Below, piece by piece: positions 43,883 through 54,450 of a stretch of 64,000 bases of DNA. The notes below the pieces were generated by a model. It was not told the DNA's origin and did no database searches. It saw only the letters and a list, made by a program, of their open reading frames with translations. Location: NCBI RefSeq assembly GCF_014646635.1, contig NZ_BMNQ01000008.1:1-64000 (forward strand), in the 5' to 3' direction. Position 1 is the first letter of the stretch. The number at the start of each line of letters is the position of its first letter. The DNA is from Lentibacillus kapialis. Its GTDB lineage: Bacteria > Bacillota > Bacilli > Bacillales > Amphibacillaceae. Both the position numbers and the translations under genes were made by a program.

Positions 43883-45019
43883 TTAATAAGTTCTCACTGG
43901 TAAAATCAGCTGCAAAATAGAATCATCGTCAATTGGACGAATAATGAATGGGCGCATTGCTCCGGTAAACTTAATAACGATCTCATCACTATCTATGGCC
44001 TTCAAGGCATCAAGCATATATTTTGAACTGAATGAAATTTTCACATCTTCGCCTTCAAATGACTCCGCTGTAATTTCTTCGGCGACCTGACCGACTTCAG
44101 GTGAATTGCTAGTAATTTGCAAAATTTGGTTGTGCTGGGTCGTTAATTTAACAACATTATTTCGTTCTTCTCTGGCAAGCAAAGATGCGCGGTCAATAGT
44201 ATCGATTAATTCTTTTGTTTTAGCATGAAGCTCTGTCTGGCTCTGGTCCGGAATTAGCCGGGATGTTTCCGGATAATTGCCATCAAGTATTCTAGACAGG
44301 AAATTTAAATGTTTTGTACGAAACATAATTTGGTTATTTGTAACACTAACTTCCACCTTCTCACCTTTATCGTCAAGAATTTTATTCAACTCGTTCAGGC
44401 TTTTACCTGGCACGACGATACTTGGTAAATTTAATGTCACATCTTCCAGCGGAATACTGCGTAGTGCCAGCCGGTGACTGTCTGTAGCAGTAAAAAGCAA
44501 TTTACCGTTCTCGATTTTGATATTAACACCAGTGAGAATAGGCCGTGTTTCCATCGTTGAGACAGCAAAAACGGTCTGTTTGATTAAATTTTTCAGCAAG
44601 TCAGACTGGATTTCAAGATTGTTGTCTGTCTGTAAAACAGGAAGCTGTGGATATTCGCTGGCATCTTGCCCATTCAGGTTAAACGTTGCCTTGCCTGATT
44701 GAATGGTCATATTAAAGTTTTCATCAGCTTTAATTTCGACTGTATTATCCGGGAGTTTCCGCACAATGTCAGGAAAATAGCGCGCCTGTACTACAATACT
44801 GCCTGGTTCAATCTGTTCAACATTTACCATACCGTCTTCCTCTGAAGGGATAAACGATTCAATTGAAATATCTGAATCACTTCCGGTTAAAGTAATACCC
44901 TGAGCTGTCGCGTCAATTTTCATTCCTGTCAAAATCGGAACAGCGGTTTTGGATGAGATAGCTTTCATGACATTTTGGACACTTGAAATCAATTGCTGAC
45001 GCTGAACGATAAATTTCAT
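43883..45019 (-). CDS. dnaN: DNA polymerase III beta clamp
   Basis: A 378-residue sliding clamp, the same length as B. subtilis DnaN. It starts MKFIVQRQQLISSVQNVMKA and ends with the conserved RPFIIRPIDDDSILQLILPV. Three clamp folds span the protein. AAGGAG lies 12 bases before the ATG, a longish spacing. It is separated from dnaA by the AT-rich part of oriC. Confidence 0.97.
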   Translation of the reverse strand: MKFIVQRQQLISSVQNVMKAISSKTAVPILTGMKIDATAQGITLTGSDSDISIESFIPSEEDGMVNVEQIEPGSIVVQARYFPDIVRKLPDNTVEIKADENFNMTIQSGKATFNLNGQDASEYPQLPVLQTDNNLEIQSDLLKNLIKQTVFAVSTMETRPILTGVNIKIENGKLLFTATDSHRLALRSIPLEDVTLNLPSIVVPGKSLNELNKILDDKGEKVEVSVTNNQIMFRTKHLNFLSRILDGNYPETSRLIPDQSQTELHAKTKELIDTIDRASLLAREERNNVVKLTTQHNQILQITSNSPEVGQVAEEITAESFEGEDVKISFSSKYMLDALKAIDSDEIVIKFTGAMRPFIIRPIDDDSILQLILPVRTY

Positions 45020-45046
45020 GAACTTTAATTCTCCTTTTGGATACAT

Positions 45047-45202
45047 ATTATTATTTTTTTATAAATATATAATAATACTACTAATAGTGTCTGTGATTTT
45101 GTGGATATCTTTAGAAATTCCACACCAATGGAGTTATACACATGTTGATAAACTGTTTATATGTTTGTTTTTTTCATTCACATGATTAACAGTGAAAATC
45201 TA
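45047..45202. other. oriC: oriC, dnaA-dnaN unwinding region
   Basis: A very AT-rich tract. DnaA-box-like sites are TGTGGATAT (45100-45108) and TTATACACA (45134-45142), each one mismatch from consensus. Read on the minus strand, CACAGACACTATTAGTAGTA then TTATTATATATTTATAAAAA resembles the DnaA-trio array next to a box where B. subtilis oriC melts. This is the equivalent of the downstream origin subregion; exact melting position is inferred. Confidence 0.75.
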
Positions 45203-46555
45203 TTAAAGTGATTTCATCTCTTCTTTTAATTCTTCGATATCCCGGTGTAACAGTGTGTCGTTTTCCATCATTTTTACAATCTTTTCGTGGGCATGAATAA
45301 CGGTGGTGTGGTCTCTTCCGCCAAATTCCTCACCAATTTTAGGCAATGAAAAATCTGTTAGTTCACGCGATAGATACATCGCAATCTGTCGAGGAAAAGC
45401 GATAGACTTAGTCCGTTTTTTCGCTGCAAAATCTTCTAATTTGACATTGTATTTTTTCCCGACCGCTTCCTGGATACCTTGAATGGTAATAGTACGTGGT
45501 TTGCTGCTGGGAATAATATCTTTCAGTGCATCTGCTGCTAGTGAAGCGTCAATATCCTGATTAACAAGCGAGGAATAGGCAACTACCCGTATTAATGCGC
45601 CTTCCAACTCACGAATATTGGTATCAATCTGATTGGCAATATAAAGCATTACTTCATTTGGTATATCGAGACCATCTGCTTTTGCTTTTTTTGACAATAT
45701 GGCAATTCGCGTTTCCAGATCCGGCGGTGTAATATCTGTAATCAGTCCCCACTCAAATCTAGAGCGCAGCCGGTCTTCAAGTGTCGGAATCTCCTTTGGA
45801 GGCCGATCACTCGATATGACAATCTGTTTGTTCTCTTCATGTAGAGCGTTAAATGTATGGAAGAATTCTTCCTGAGTTGATTCTTTTCCGGCGATAAATT
45901 GAATATCATCGATTAATAGAACGTCTATATTGCGGTACTTATTTCGAAATTGGGTTGCTTTATTGTCCATAATCGCATTGATGAATTCGTTCGTAAATTT
46001 TTCGGATGTTAAATAGACGACGTTTGCTTCCGGATTGTGGTCCCGGACATAATGACCGATGGCATGCATCAAATGTGTTTTGCCAAGCCCGACACCGCCA
46101 TAAATGAATAACGGGTTGTACGCTTTTGCAGGGGCCTCTGCCACAGCAAGGGATGCAGCGTGTGCAAAGCGGTTTCCGGATCCGATAACGAACGTATCAA
46201 AGGTATATTTAGAGTTCAGCATCGTTTTGGTATGATTTGTTCCGCCATTATTATTTTCGATAGGAACTTTCTTTGGAGCGTTATCCTCGTTATCTGCCGA
46301 ATCATTAGAATCCGGAACGATAAATCGTGTCGATAAATGGGCACCTGTTATCTCCAGTAGAATTTCATCTATCAGTTTAGTATATCGACCTTCAAGCCAG
46401 TCACGTGCAAATTCATTTGGGGCTAGAATAATTAGTGTGTCTTCTTTTATAGATTGGGCTTTTGTGTTCTTTAGCCATGTTTCAAAACTGGGTTTGCTTA
46501 TTTTCTCTTCAATTTTTTCAAGCGCTGCATTCCATAATTCATCGATATTTTCCAA
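45203..46555 (-). CDS. dnaA: Chromosomal replication initiator DnaA
   Basis: A 450-residue AAA+ initiator. Domain I (about residues 1-80, [15 protein letters not shown]), linker II (about 80-110), AAA+ domain III with Walker [16 protein letters not shown] (about 152) and Walker [17 protein letters not shown] (about 212), and DNA-binding domain IV with the signature [15 protein letters not shown] (about 420). The start codon is TTG at 46555 with AGGGGTG about 7 bases upstream. DnaA boxes flank the gene on both sides. Confidence 0.97.
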   Translation of the reverse strand: MENIDELWNAALEKIEEKISKPSFETWLKNTKAQSIKEDTLIILAPNEFARDWLEGRYTKLIDEILLEITGAHLSTRFIVPDSNDSADNEDNAPKKVPIENNNGGTNHTKTMLNSKYTFDTFVIGSGNRFAHAASLAVAEAPAKAYNPLFIYGGVGLGKTHLMHAIGHYVRDHNPEANVVYLTSEKFTNEFINAIMDNKATQFRNKYRNIDVLLIDDIQFIAGKESTQEEFFHTFNALHEENKQIVISSDRPPKEIPTLEDRLRSRFEWGLITDITPPDLETRIAILSKKAKADGLDIPNEVMLYIANQIDTNIRELEGALIRVVAYSSLVNQDIDASLAADALKDIIPSSKPRTITIQGIQEAVGKKYNVKLEDFAAKKRTKSIAFPRQIAMYLSRELTDFSLPKIGEEFGGRDHTTVIHAHEKIVKMMENDTLLHRDIEELKEEMKSL

Positions 46556-46659
46556 TTTTCTTCACCCCTTTCATCCTTAATAGATGATAGAAAAACCCTT
46601 TCGCGGTTCATATTCTGACAGGAACAGACGGAAAGGTTTTCTGTTAAAAATGGATACAT

Positions 46660-47010
46660 ATTTGGTTGTGGATGCTTAAGTGTGGCCATTGCAGCATAAA
46701 TTTAGGGTTATGTACGTTGTCCACACTGATGTTAATAGTTAAATAAACAAAGGTGTGTAAAAATATCCACACGTTATCCACACTCTGTGGAAAACATATT
46801 CCTAAAATCATTTATTACACATGTTGAACACAATTATAATACCAAATAAAAAAGCACCATGCAACGCTTTTTCGATACTTATCCACAATAACAATTGCTT
46901 GTAGACATTTTTTATCCACACCACTATATTTTGTGAGTGAATTGTCGATATGTGTTGTGAATAAAAAAAGTTTGTCTGAAAAAATGTCACAGGATTATGT
47001 GGATAAAAAT
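46660..47010. other. oriC: oriC, rpmH-dnaA DnaA-box cluster
   Basis: Perfect TTATCCACA boxes at 46774-46782, 46879-46887 and 46912-46920, and a perfect inverted box TGTGGATAA at 46998-47006. One-mismatch boxes: TTGTCCACA (46717-46725), ATATCCACA (46763-46771) and inverted TGTGAATAA (46956-46964). A weaker TGTGGATGC is at 46667-46675. With the dnaA-dnaN region this forms a bipartite Bacillus-type origin, and it also covers the dnaA promoter, allowing autoregulation. Confidence 0.9.
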
Positions 47011-47024
47011 TGTGAAAAGAAAAG

Positions 47025-47054
47025 TTGACAGACAGAATTGCTTTTCTTTATAAT
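47025..47054 (+). promoter_or_regulatory. rpmH promoter
   Basis: A perfect TTGACA (47025-47030) and a perfect TATAAT (47049-47054) spaced 18 bases apart, 62 bases before rpmH. A DnaA box ends 18 bases upstream of the -35. Confidence 0.85.
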
Positions 47055-47115
47055 GTCAAAGACTGCCTTTAAATATGAATGTTATGTTTAAATTCCTCAG
47101 GGAGGTGTATGATAA

Positions 47116-47250
47116 ATGAAAAGAACATTTCAACCGAATACTCGTAAGCGGAAAAAGGTACACGGCTTCCGTAAACGAATGAGTACAAAAGAGGGGCGCC
47201 AAGTACTGAAGCGGCGTCGTCGTAAAGGAAGAAAAGTATTGTCTGCATAG
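47116..47250 (+). CDS. rpmH: Ribosomal protein L34 (bL34)
   Basis: A 44-residue, very basic ribosomal protein: [18 protein letters not shown], then [18 protein letters not shown] and RKGRKVLSA. Length and sequence are canonical. GGAGGTG precedes the ATG by 9 bases. It is followed by a terminator and then rnpA, the universal pair next to oriC. Confidence 0.98.
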   Translation: MKRTFQPNTRKRKKVHGFRKRMSTKEGRQVLKRRRRKGRKVLSA

Positions 47251-47278
47251 ACCACTGACATTATCAGTGGTCTTTTTT
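47250..47278 (+). terminator. Terminator or attenuator between rpmH and rnpA
   Basis: ACCACTGA pairs with TCAGTGGT around a 5-base loop, followed by six T residues. It begins at the rpmH stop and would lower read-through to rnpA. Confidence 0.85.
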
Positions 47279-47316
47279 CCACTATAGTGGAAAGATGAAT
47301 GGTGAAGGTGATCGAA

Positions 47317-47661
47317 TTGAAAAAAATATACCGGATAAAAGACAATAAAGAATTCCAGTATGTGTTTAAACATGGCAAGTCGTTTGCAAACCGGCAGCTC
47401 GTTCTATACTATATAGAAAAACCCAGACAGGAGCATTTTCGTATTGGCTTGTCTGTTGGTAAGAAAATTGGAAATGCTGTCATGAGGAATCGTATTAAAC
47501 GTTATCTGCGACAGGCGTTTCTTGAGCTGGAAGGCTGTATTAAGCCAACAAAAGATATTATTATCATTGCGCGTCATCCAACGAGGCAGATGAATTTTCA
47601 TGAAGTTAAAAAAAGTTTAGTTCATCTATTGTCCAAGGAAAGGCTATTGTTAAAAAAATAG
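47317..47661 (+). CDS. rnpA: Ribonuclease P protein component
   Basis: A 114-residue basic cofactor of the RNase P ribozyme, which trims tRNA 5' leaders. Signatures: [16 protein letters not shown] (about residue 18) and the RNR motif [20 protein letters not shown] (about residue 48). I start at TTG 47317 ([13 protein letters not shown]), which has GAAGGTGAT 5 bases upstream, rather than the in-frame GTG six codons earlier. Confidence 0.95.
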   Translation: MKKIYRIKDNKEFQYVFKHGKSFANRQLVLYYIEKPRQEHFRIGLSVGKKIGNAVMRNRIKRYLRQAFLELEGCIKPTKDIIIIARHPTRQMNFHEVKKSLVHLLSKERLLLKK

Positions 47662-47763
47662 TGGGCTTTTTTGATTATATATGGAATCTTCTATTGAATT
47701 AATGGTAAAATAACTATTAGGTTTTATACATAGGTTGTTTTTCGCTTGTTAGGAGGAAATAAA

Positions 47764-48528
47764 TTGCGTAATAAGATTTGGTTGCTAGTAGCCTTATTCG
47801 GGTTATTAGCGCTTCTTTCCGGATGCATGGATATAACAGAACCGATTACTCCGGAGAGTACTGGAATTTGGAATTCATATTTTGTATGGCCACTATCGCA
47901 AGTGATTACTTACTTTGCAGGATTGTTCAATGGAAGTTATGGATTAGCTATAATCATTGTAACAATTATTGTGCGTTTGATTTTGCTGCCATTAAACGTT
48001 AAACAGCTGAAAAGTTCAAAAGCGATGCAGGAAATACAACCTGAGCTTAAAGAAATTCAGCAAAAATATTCTTCAAAAGATGCCAATACACAGCAAAAAC
48101 TGCAGCAGGAAACGATGCAGTTATTCCAAAAACATGGTGTGAACCCGCTTGCAGGGTGTTTACCAATATTTGTGCAAATGCCGATTCTGATTGCAATGTA
48201 TCATGCCATAAGACGGACACCCGAAATCCAAACCCATACTTTCCTATGGTTTGAACTGGGATCACCGGATTATATTTTGCCACTGATTGCCGGTGCAGCG
48301 ACGTTTTTCCAGCAAAAACTGATGATGGCCGGCAGTCCCGCGGGGCAAAACCCGCAAATGATGGTCATGATGTATGTGATGCCGATCATGATTACGGTCT
48401 TTGCATATTTCTTCCCGGCAGCATTAGCGTTATACTGGGTAGTAGGTAACGTATTCATGGTTGCCCAGACGATTTTCATTCGTAAACCGATGATGAATGA
48501 TAATAAAAATGGGGGAGACAAAAAGTGA
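47764..48528 (+). CDS. spoIIIJ: Membrane protein insertase YidC1 / SpoIIIJ
   Basis: A 254-residue lipoprotein insertase of the YidC/Oxa1 family. The signal peptide ends in a lipobox (LLALLSGC, Cys about residue 21), followed by five transmembrane helices. The conserved Arg of the hydrophilic groove is in [18 protein letters not shown]. In sporulation SpoIIIJ supports SpoIIIAE insertion and sigma-G activation. The start is TTG 47764 with AGGAGG upstream. It overlaps khpB by 4 bases. Confidence 0.95.
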   Translation: MRNKIWLLVALFGLLALLSGCMDITEPITPESTGIWNSYFVWPLSQVITYFAGLFNGSYGLAIIIVTIIVRLILLPLNVKQLKSSKAMQEIQPELKEIQQKYSSKDANTQQKLQQETMQLFQKHGVNPLAGCLPIFVQMPILIAMYHAIRRTPEIQTHTFLWFELGSPDYILPLIAGAATFFQQKLMMAGSPAGQNPQMMVMMYVMPIMITVFAYFFPAALALYWVVGNVFMVAQTIFIRKPMMNDNKNGGDKK

Positions 48529-49139
48529 GAGAAATAACTGCTAGCGGACAAACGGTTGATGAAGCGGTCCAATCAGCATTAGAGCAGTTAGACACCACAA
48601 GAGACCATGTTAAAGTTGAAGTGATTGATGAAGGAAAAAAAGGGCTTCTGGGTGTATTTGGTTCCAAGCGTGCCTATGTTAAGGTAACAATGGAAAAAAA
48701 TCAGATTGAGGAGGCCGAGAAGTTCCTGCGTGACGTAATCGGAAAAATGAATGTTGACGCCAACGTAACAACAACGTTTTCTGAAAATCATATCACGTTT
48801 GATCTGTCAGGTGGCAAGATTGCTATATTGATCGGTAAGCGCGGACAAACGTTGAATGCGATCCAATATTTAGTGCACCTTGTCTTGAATAAGGATGGGG
48901 ATCACTATTATACAGTTAGCGTTGATGCGGAAGGCTATCGTGGCAGAAGGAAAGAAACACTTGAATCGTTGGCACATAAAATGGCTGATAAGGCGTTAAG
49001 ATTTAATAAAACAGTAGAACTCGAGGCAATGCCCGCATTTGAACGAAAAATCATCCATAGCGCATTGCAAACGAATGAGCACGTAATAACTAGTTCTGAA
49101 GGCGCAGAGCCGTACCGTTACATTGTCATAAAACCATAG
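48525..49139 (+). CDS. khpB: RNA-binding protein KhpB (Jag, EloR)
   Basis: A 204-residue protein with an N-terminal Jag domain (residues 1-50, [14 protein letters not shown]), a KH domain with [19 protein letters not shown] (about residues 105-125) and an R3H domain ([18 protein letters not shown] to IIHSALQ). KhpB works with KhpA in RNA binding and cell elongation control. The GTG start overlaps the spoIIIJ stop (GTGA). A strong terminator follows. Confidence 0.95.
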   Translation: MREITASGQTVDEAVQSALEQLDTTRDHVKVEVIDEGKKGLLGVFGSKRAYVKVTMEKNQIEEAEKFLRDVIGKMNVDANVTTTFSENHITFDLSGGKIAILIGKRGQTLNAIQYLVHLVLNKDGDHYYTVSVDAEGYRGRRKETLESLAHKMADKALRFNKTVELEAMPAFERKIIHSALQTNEHVITSSEGAEPYRYIVIKP

Positions 49140-49148
49140 TAAAATAAA

Positions 49149-49174
49149 AACCTCCGGATTACGGAGGTTTTTTT
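49149..49174 (+). terminator. Intrinsic terminator of khpB
   Basis: AAACCTCCG pairs with CGGAGGTTT around a 5-base loop and runs into seven T residues. A family A repeat begins directly after. Confidence 0.9.
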
Positions 49175-49264
49175 GTAACGTCAGAAAGTATAAATGATGG
49201 ATGACCTTATAAGGAAAGCTTCGGCATTCGCTATAAGACGAGGCGAATGCCGAAGCTTATCTTG
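49175..49264 (+). repeat. Family A terminator-associated hairpin repeat, copy A4
   Basis: GTAACGTCAGAAAGTATAAA, ATGGATGACCTTATAAGG and the hairpin CTTCGGCATTCGC/GCGAATGCCGAAG. It starts at the end of the khpB terminator T-run and is oriented with khpB. Confidence 0.88.
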
Positions 49265-49290
49265 TGCTTATTGTATAAGAGGCATTAAAA

Positions 49291-49445
49291 GAAGTTGTTC
49301 AAAAAGTCCGGCACAAGGACACTTCGAATTTCTTCGTTGGCTTGTTTCTCCGCGGCTCATGTATCTAAATGCATACATTCCGCTGCTCGAAACTGCGCCG
49401 CCTCGAACTTCTCGGTCCTTGTTATCCTCCTTTTTGAACATGCAC
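49291..49445 (-). mobile_element. Family B MITE-like element, copy B3 (internally deleted)
   Basis: A 155-bp copy with both ends intact (GAAGTTGTTCAAAAAGTCCG and, at the far end, CCTTTTTGAACATGCAC) but missing part of the interior seen in B1 and B2. It is flanked by the 5-bp direct repeat TAAAA (49286-49290 and 49446-49450). Confidence 0.85.
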
Positions 49446-49497
49446 TAAAAAGGAAATAGATAATAGAAATGGCTTAAGTATCTCGCGGGGCTTACTG

Positions 49498-49529
49498 AAT
49501 CCATCTATCCACATGTGGATAGATGGATT
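49498..49529. repeat. Perfect 32-bp palindrome upstream of mnmE
   Basis: AATCCATCTATCCACA is followed directly by its exact reverse complement, so two inverted CTATCCACA near-DnaA boxes meet at CACATGTG. Two T residues follow on the plus strand. It is 134 bases before mnmE. A DnaA-like GCTGTGGACAAG lies just beyond, at about 49551. Role unknown. Confidence 0.8.
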
Positions 49530-49662
49530 TTGATCGATCCCTTTATTATCGCTGTGGACAAGTTTATTTTTAATTGATTATATGATATTCTATTGTATTA
49601 GTGAAAGAAAAAATAAATCCAATTGATATAGATAATAAATGACGTAGAATGGAGGTGAGGTA

Positions 49663-51039
49663 ATGGAGACTGATACGATTACAGCAATATCCACCCCTGT
49701 TGGCGAAGGGGCAATTTCAATTGTTCGCTTGAGTGGTTCGGCAGCAATCCCGGTTACCGCGAAACTGTTTGAGGGGAAAAATCTGCACGATGTAGATTCG
49801 CATACGATTCATTACGGAAAAATCATTGATCCCAATACAAATGAAATTGCTGAAGAAGTGATGGTCACGATTATGCGGGCGCCAAAGACATTTACACGTG
49901 AGGATATTGTTGAAATTAACTGTCACGGTGGCATGGTCGCCGTTAATCGTGTGCTCGAAGTCATTCTTGAACAAGGTGTGCGGATAGCAGAACCAGGTGA
50001 GTTTACCAAACGCGCTTTCTTGCACGGGCGAATTGATTTATCTCAGGCGGAGGCGGTTATGGATTTGATTCGGTCAAAAACCGATAAAGCCATGTCAGTT
50101 GCACTGAAACAGATGGATGGACGGCTCTCACAATTAATCGGTCGCCTCAGACAGCAATTGATTGAAACAGTTGCACATGTTGAAGTGAATATCGATTACC
50201 CGGAATATGACGATGTTGAGGAAATGTCACACGAGATGATGCGTATAAAATCAAAAGAGGTACATGCTGAAATCGAGCATTTGCTTGAAGTTGCCAAACA
50301 AGGAAAAATATTACGTGAGGGATTGTCCACTGCCATTATTGGACGGCCGAATGTGGGTAAGTCTTCATTGATGAATACCCTGGTTCAGGAAAATAAAGCG
50401 ATTGTGACTGAAGTTCCCGGAACAACTCGTGATATAATTGAGGAGTATGTCAATGTCCGCGGTGTCCCGCTGCGACTGGTTGACACGGCTGGAATCCGCG
50501 AAACAGAAGATATTGTGGAAAGAATTGGTGTTGATCGGTCACGAAAAGTACTGGAACAATCAGATCTTATTTTATTTGTTTTAAGTTATAATGAGGAATT
50601 GACTGAAGAGGACCGAAAACTATTTAAAGCAGCACAGGGATTGGACTATATTGTAATCATCAATAAAATGGATTTGGAACAAAAGCTTGATTTAGAAAAG
50701 GTAAATGAACTTGCCGAGGACAAACCGGTCATAACTGCCTCCCTAATTAAAGAAGAAGGAATTGATGAATTGGAATCAGCTATCTCCGAGACTTTTTTTG
50801 CTGGTGATATTGATACAGGTGACATGACATATGTTTCCAATATCCGTCATATTCAATTGCTCAAACAGGCCAAGGAAGCACTGGAAGATGCCATGAGCAG
50901 TCTTGATATGGAAATGCCGCTTGATATCGTCCAGATTGATGTCACTCGTACATGGGAGTTTTTGGGCGAAATAATAGGTGATACAGCCAGTGACAGCTTA
51001 ATTGATCAGTTATTCTCACAATTTTGCTTAGGCAAATAA
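49663..51039 (+). CDS. mnmE: tRNA modification GTPase MnmE
   Basis: A 458-residue GTPase that with MnmG makes the 5-carboxymethylaminomethyl group on the wobble uridine of certain tRNAs. The N-terminal folate-binding domain is followed by a helical domain and an inserted G domain (about residues 220-380: [16 protein letters not shown], then TTRD and [12 protein letters not shown]). The C-terminal CLGK motif supplies the catalytic Cys. GGAGGTGAGG precedes the ATG. It precedes mnmG with an unusually long gap filled by a repeat. Confidence 0.96.
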   Translation: METDTITAISTPVGEGAISIVRLSGSAAIPVTAKLFEGKNLHDVDSHTIHYGKIIDPNTNEIAEEVMVTIMRAPKTFTREDIVEINCHGGMVAVNRVLEVILEQGVRIAEPGEFTKRAFLHGRIDLSQAEAVMDLIRSKTDKAMSVALKQMDGRLSQLIGRLRQQLIETVAHVEVNIDYPEYDDVEEMSHEMMRIKSKEVHAEIEHLLEVAKQGKILREGLSTAIIGRPNVGKSSLMNTLVQENKAIVTEVPGTTRDIIEEYVNVRGVPLRLVDTAGIRETEDIVERIGVDRSRKVLEQSDLILFVLSYNEELTEEDRKLFKAAQGLDYIVIINKMDLEQKLDLEKVNELAEDKPVITASLIKEEGIDELESAISETFFAGDIDTGDMTYVSNIRHIQLLKQAKEALEDAMSSLDMEMPLDIVQIDVTRTWEFLGEIIGDTASDSLIDQLFSQFCLGK

Positions 51040-51117
51040 GAATGGTGTTAAATTCGTTTTTTTATTAGTATGGTTTTTTGTCAATTTTGTTGCTCTTTGT
51101 TAACTCTCGCAGTTGAT

Positions 51118-51432
51118 ATAAACTGCGACATACTATGAAACCATATTTGAGTGCTATAATACCGCTCCGGAAACACACGCCGCTTTCCACGGAGGAGTGT
51201 ATTTCCTCCGCTAAATGTGACCGAATAATTCTCAGGACCATTGAAATATTTAATTAAAAGACCACCATCAGCGTAGGCAGATTACGAAGACTCCTGTGGG
51301 AAAAGCACGTGTCTGAAGACCCCGCAGCATTGGTTTTCCGCGAGGAGGCTGAAGCCGTGCCCACAGAAAGCGAAGTAATCTGCTGGAGCGCTTTCATAGT
51401 ACTCAACCATTAACACTTACGTCGCAGTTTAT
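51118..51432. repeat. Family E repeat with 12-bp inverted ends, between mnmE and mnmG
   Basis: ATAAACTGCGAC (51118-51129) and its exact complement GTCGCAGTTTAT (51421-51432) bound about 315 bases. Inside lie stretches such as GACTCCTGTGGGAAAAGCAC and TCTGAAGACCCCGCAGC, which I recognise as a widespread Bacillaceae intergenic repeat. I see no gene in it. A degenerate relative is at 59340-59640. Confidence 0.65.
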
Positions 51433-51580
51433 GGATTTAACGTCATAAACAACAACCTTTTAGAAAAAAGCTAAAATAAGAGCAGAGTTTTCAGGGATAA
51501 AATAAACCTTTCAGAAGCTTTTCTGAGCAGTTTGCTGAACGCGATTTAGATGATATATTACAAAAACAGAAAGGGTGAAA

Positions 51581-53470
51581 ATGATGGTATATGATGCTGG
51601 ACGCTATGATGTAATTGTTATTGGTGCCGGTCACGCTGGTGTAGAAGCAGGTGTTGCGGCAGCAAAAATGGGCGCAAAAACGTTAATGCTGACACTGAAC
51701 CTTGATATGGTTGCTTTTATGCCGTGTAATCCGTCACTCGGCGGACCTGCAAAGGGTATTGTTGTTCGTGAGGTTGACGCACTGGGTGGAGTGATGGCTA
51801 AAGTTATCGATAAAACATATATCCAGATGCGCATGCTAAATACCCGGAAAGGACCCGCAGTTCAAGCATTGCGAGCACAAGCAGACAAACCGCTGTATAT
51901 CAAAGAAATGAAACATGTACTCGAAAATCAGGAAAACCTGACTCTCAGACAAGGCATGGTCAATGAACTGGTCATGGAAGATGGTGAATGCAAAGGGGTT
52001 ATTACAGAGACAAAAGCAGTTTACTATGCTGATAATGTCATTGTGACAACTGGCACATTTATGCGTGGCAAAGTGTTGATGGGTGATCTTGAATATGAGA
52101 GTGGACCAAATAACCAGCGGGCTTCCATCAAACTTTCCGAAAACCTTGAGGAGCTTGGATTGGATATTACACGATTTAAAACAGGAACTCCGCCGCGCGT
52201 GAACAGTCACTCAATTGATTATTCCAGAACTGAGATTCAGCCGGGAGACGAAAAGCCACAAAGTTTTTCATATGAAACGACAGAATATATTACAGATCAG
52301 ATTCCGTGCTGGCTGACGTATACGAATGAATTTACACATCGGCTCATTAACGATAATTTGTCATCGTCTGCTATGTATTCCGGTATGAAGCGGGGCACAG
52401 GACCGCGTTACTGCCCGTCAATTGAAGATAAGATTGTCAGGTTTAATGATAAACCCCGTCATCAGGTCTTTCTTGAGCCCGAAGGAAGGGATACGGAGGA
52501 AGTATATGTTCAAGGCCTATCAACATCACTTCCCGAATATATTCAGCATGATATGGTGAAAACAGTGCCAGGACTGGAAAATGCTGAAATCATGCGCGGT
52601 GGATATGCCATTGAATATGATGCAGTTATTCCGACACAATTATGGCCAACAATGGAAGTGAAAAATATCCCAGGGTTGTTTACAGCTGGTCAAATTAACG
52701 GTACCTCAGGTTATGAAGAAGCGGCAGCACAAGGAATTATGGCTGGTATTAATGCCGGAGCAAAAATAGTCGGCAAAGAGCCATTGATTCTTGATAGATC
52801 TCGCGCATATATTGGAGTTCTGATAGATGATTTGGTTACCAAAGGAACCAAAGAACCATATCGTCTTCTGACATCCAGAGCTGAATACCGGCTATTGTTG
52901 CGTCATGATAATGCTGACTTGCGTTTAACTGAAATTGGTTATGACTACGGCTTAATAACTGACGAACGTCATGATCAATTTATTGAGAAGCAGCGTCTTG
53001 TCGAGCAGCAAAAGAAACGGCTTGAAAAAATAATTATCAAACCGGAAAAGCCTGTTCAGCAAATGTTGGAAAATGCCGGCGGTTCACAATTAAAAGAAGC
53101 CGTGAAAGCATATGATATGCTGAAGCGTCCAGAAGTGACGTATCATATGCTGGAAGATGTCATTGAAACAGATAACCGTTTGCCCAATATTGTCAAAGAA
53201 CAGGTTGAAATCCAAATCAAATATGAAGGCTATATTAAAAAGGCGAATGAACAAGTGGATCGTATGCTAAAAATGGAAAATAAAAAAATTCCAAATAACA
53301 TTGATTATGATGATATAGACGGCATTGCCTATGAAGCAAAGGAAAAACTTAAAAAGGTACGTCCACTATCCGTCGGTCAAGCATCACGCATAGCAGGGGT
53401 TAACCCGTCAGACGTATCCATTCTGCTTGTGTATATTGAGCAAGGAAAAGTTGCCCGTGTAGCCAACTAA
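51581..53470 (+). CDS. mnmG: tRNA modification FAD enzyme MnmG (GidA)
   Basis: A 629-residue FAD- and NADH-binding partner of MnmE. The dinucleotide motif is [20 protein letters not shown] (about residue 10). Family blocks include [34 protein letters not shown], and [19 protein letters not shown]-type sequence near residue 430. I chose the ATG at 51581, behind AAAGGGTG; the next codon is also ATG. It is 20 bases before rsmG. Confidence 0.96.
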   Translation: MMVYDAGRYDVIVIGAGHAGVEAGVAAAKMGAKTLMLTLNLDMVAFMPCNPSLGGPAKGIVVREVDALGGVMAKVIDKTYIQMRMLNTRKGPAVQALRAQADKPLYIKEMKHVLENQENLTLRQGMVNELVMEDGECKGVITETKAVYYADNVIVTTGTFMRGKVLMGDLEYESGPNNQRASIKLSENLEELGLDITRFKTGTPPRVNSHSIDYSRTEIQPGDEKPQSFSYETTEYITDQIPCWLTYTNEFTHRLINDNLSSSAMYSGMKRGTGPRYCPSIEDKIVRFNDKPRHQVFLEPEGRDTEEVYVQGLSTSLPEYIQHDMVKTVPGLENAEIMRGGYAIEYDAVIPTQLWPTMEVKNIPGLFTAGQINGTSGYEEAAAQGIMAGINAGAKIVGKEPLILDRSRAYIGVLIDDLVTKGTKEPYRLLTSRAEYRLLLRHDNADLRLTEIGYDYGLITDERHDQFIEKQRLVEQQKKRLEKIIIKPEKPVQQMLENAGGSQLKEAVKAYDMLKRPEVTYHMLEDVIETDNRLPNIVKEQVEIQIKYEGYIKKANEQVDRMLKMENKKIPNNIDYDDIDGIAYEAKEKLKKVRPLSVGQASRIAGVNPSDVSILLVYIEQGKVARVAN

Positions 53471-53489
53471 CTGCTTAAGGAGCCATTTC

Positions 53490-54206
53490 ATGAAATCAGA
53501 ACAATTTGTCGATGCTTTAAGTGAACAGGGAATTGAATTGAATGAAAAACAAAAAGAGCAATTTGCTGATTATTTTCAAATTCTGGTGGAGTGGAATGAA
53601 AAAATAAACTTAACCACTTTAACAGGCGTAGAAGATGTGTATTTGAAACACTTTTATGACTCTATTTCAGCTGCATTTTATCACGATTTTACAGGAAACG
53701 TGATGATATGTGATGTGGGTGCTGGGGCAGGGTTCCCCAGTATCCCGCTTAAAATATGTTTTCCCGACATAAGTGTGACCATAGTCGATTCATTGCAAAA
53801 ACGGATTAATTTTCTAAATCAATTGGGAGAACAACTGAGTCTTAAAAATGTTGCTTTTTATCATGATCGAGCTGAAAATTTTGGAAGGAAAAAACAATTC
53901 AGGGAATCGTTTGATATTGTCACTTCCCGGGCCGTTGCCCGTATGTCAGTATTGAGTGAATTATGTTTGCCACTCACAAAGAAAAATGGCTGGTTTATCG
54001 CGATGAAAGGATCTCAGGCTGAAGATGAGTTAAATGATGGTCAAAATGCCGTGAACGTATTAGGTGGCGAGCTGGATAAAATGCATACATTTCGCTTACC
54101 TGAAGAAAATAGTGAGCGGTCTATTATATCTATACATAAAAACCGAATTACACCTAAGAAATATCCGCGAAAGCCGGGTTTGCCAAATAAAAGCCCGATT
54201 ACTTAG
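53490..54206 (+). CDS. rsmG: 16S rRNA G527 N7-methyltransferase RsmG (GidB)
   Basis: A 238-residue SAM methyltransferase making m7G at position 527 of 16S rRNA (E. coli numbering); loss gives low-level streptomycin resistance. The SAM motif is [16 protein letters not shown] (about residue 73), with [11 protein letters not shown] near residue 35 and [17 protein letters not shown] near residue 150. AAGGAG precedes the ATG. It lies between mnmG and noc as usual. Confidence 0.95.
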   Translation: MKSEQFVDALSEQGIELNEKQKEQFADYFQILVEWNEKINLTTLTGVEDVYLKHFYDSISAAFYHDFTGNVMICDVGAGAGFPSIPLKICFPDISVTIVDSLQKRINFLNQLGEQLSLKNVAFYHDRAENFGRKKQFRESFDIVTSRAVARMSVLSELCLPLTKKNGWFIAMKGSQAEDELNDGQNAVNVLGGELDKMHTFRLPEENSERSIISIHKNRITPKKYPRKPGLPNKSPIT

Positions 54207-54341
54207 CCTTTTCTATTTGTTAACCTGAAAGATTATTTGGTGATTTCATACTCATTCAGAAATATATATGATAAAATAACAATAGGATTTGCCGGATTGA
54301 TGGATTATAAGTTTCCTCAAAAAATAATAGCCTTCATAAAT

Positions 54342-54357
54342 TGTTTCACGTGGAACA
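54342..54357 (+). promoter_or_regulatory. parS centromere site, upstream of noc
   Basis: TGTTTCACGTGGAACA, one base from the palindromic Spo0J consensus. Its reverse complement is identical to the site at 58228-58243. Spo0J (ParB) is expected to load here and spread, recruiting SMC near oriC. Confidence 0.92.
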
Positions 54358-54450
54358 ATGTTAGTTGTGATGATATATGACTTTTTCGTTATTTAATAGG
54401 GAATTCAGCAGGTTTGTAGTGAAAGAACATGATTATAAAGGTGGTGTTAG

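Noticed and set aside
49194-49448. An 84-codon open frame beginning MMDDLIRKASAFAIRRGE, running through repeats A4 and B3
   Set aside because: It crosses the boundary between two unrelated repeat elements, lacks a ribosome site, and other copies of family A change or stop the frame. It is a shadow of the repeats.
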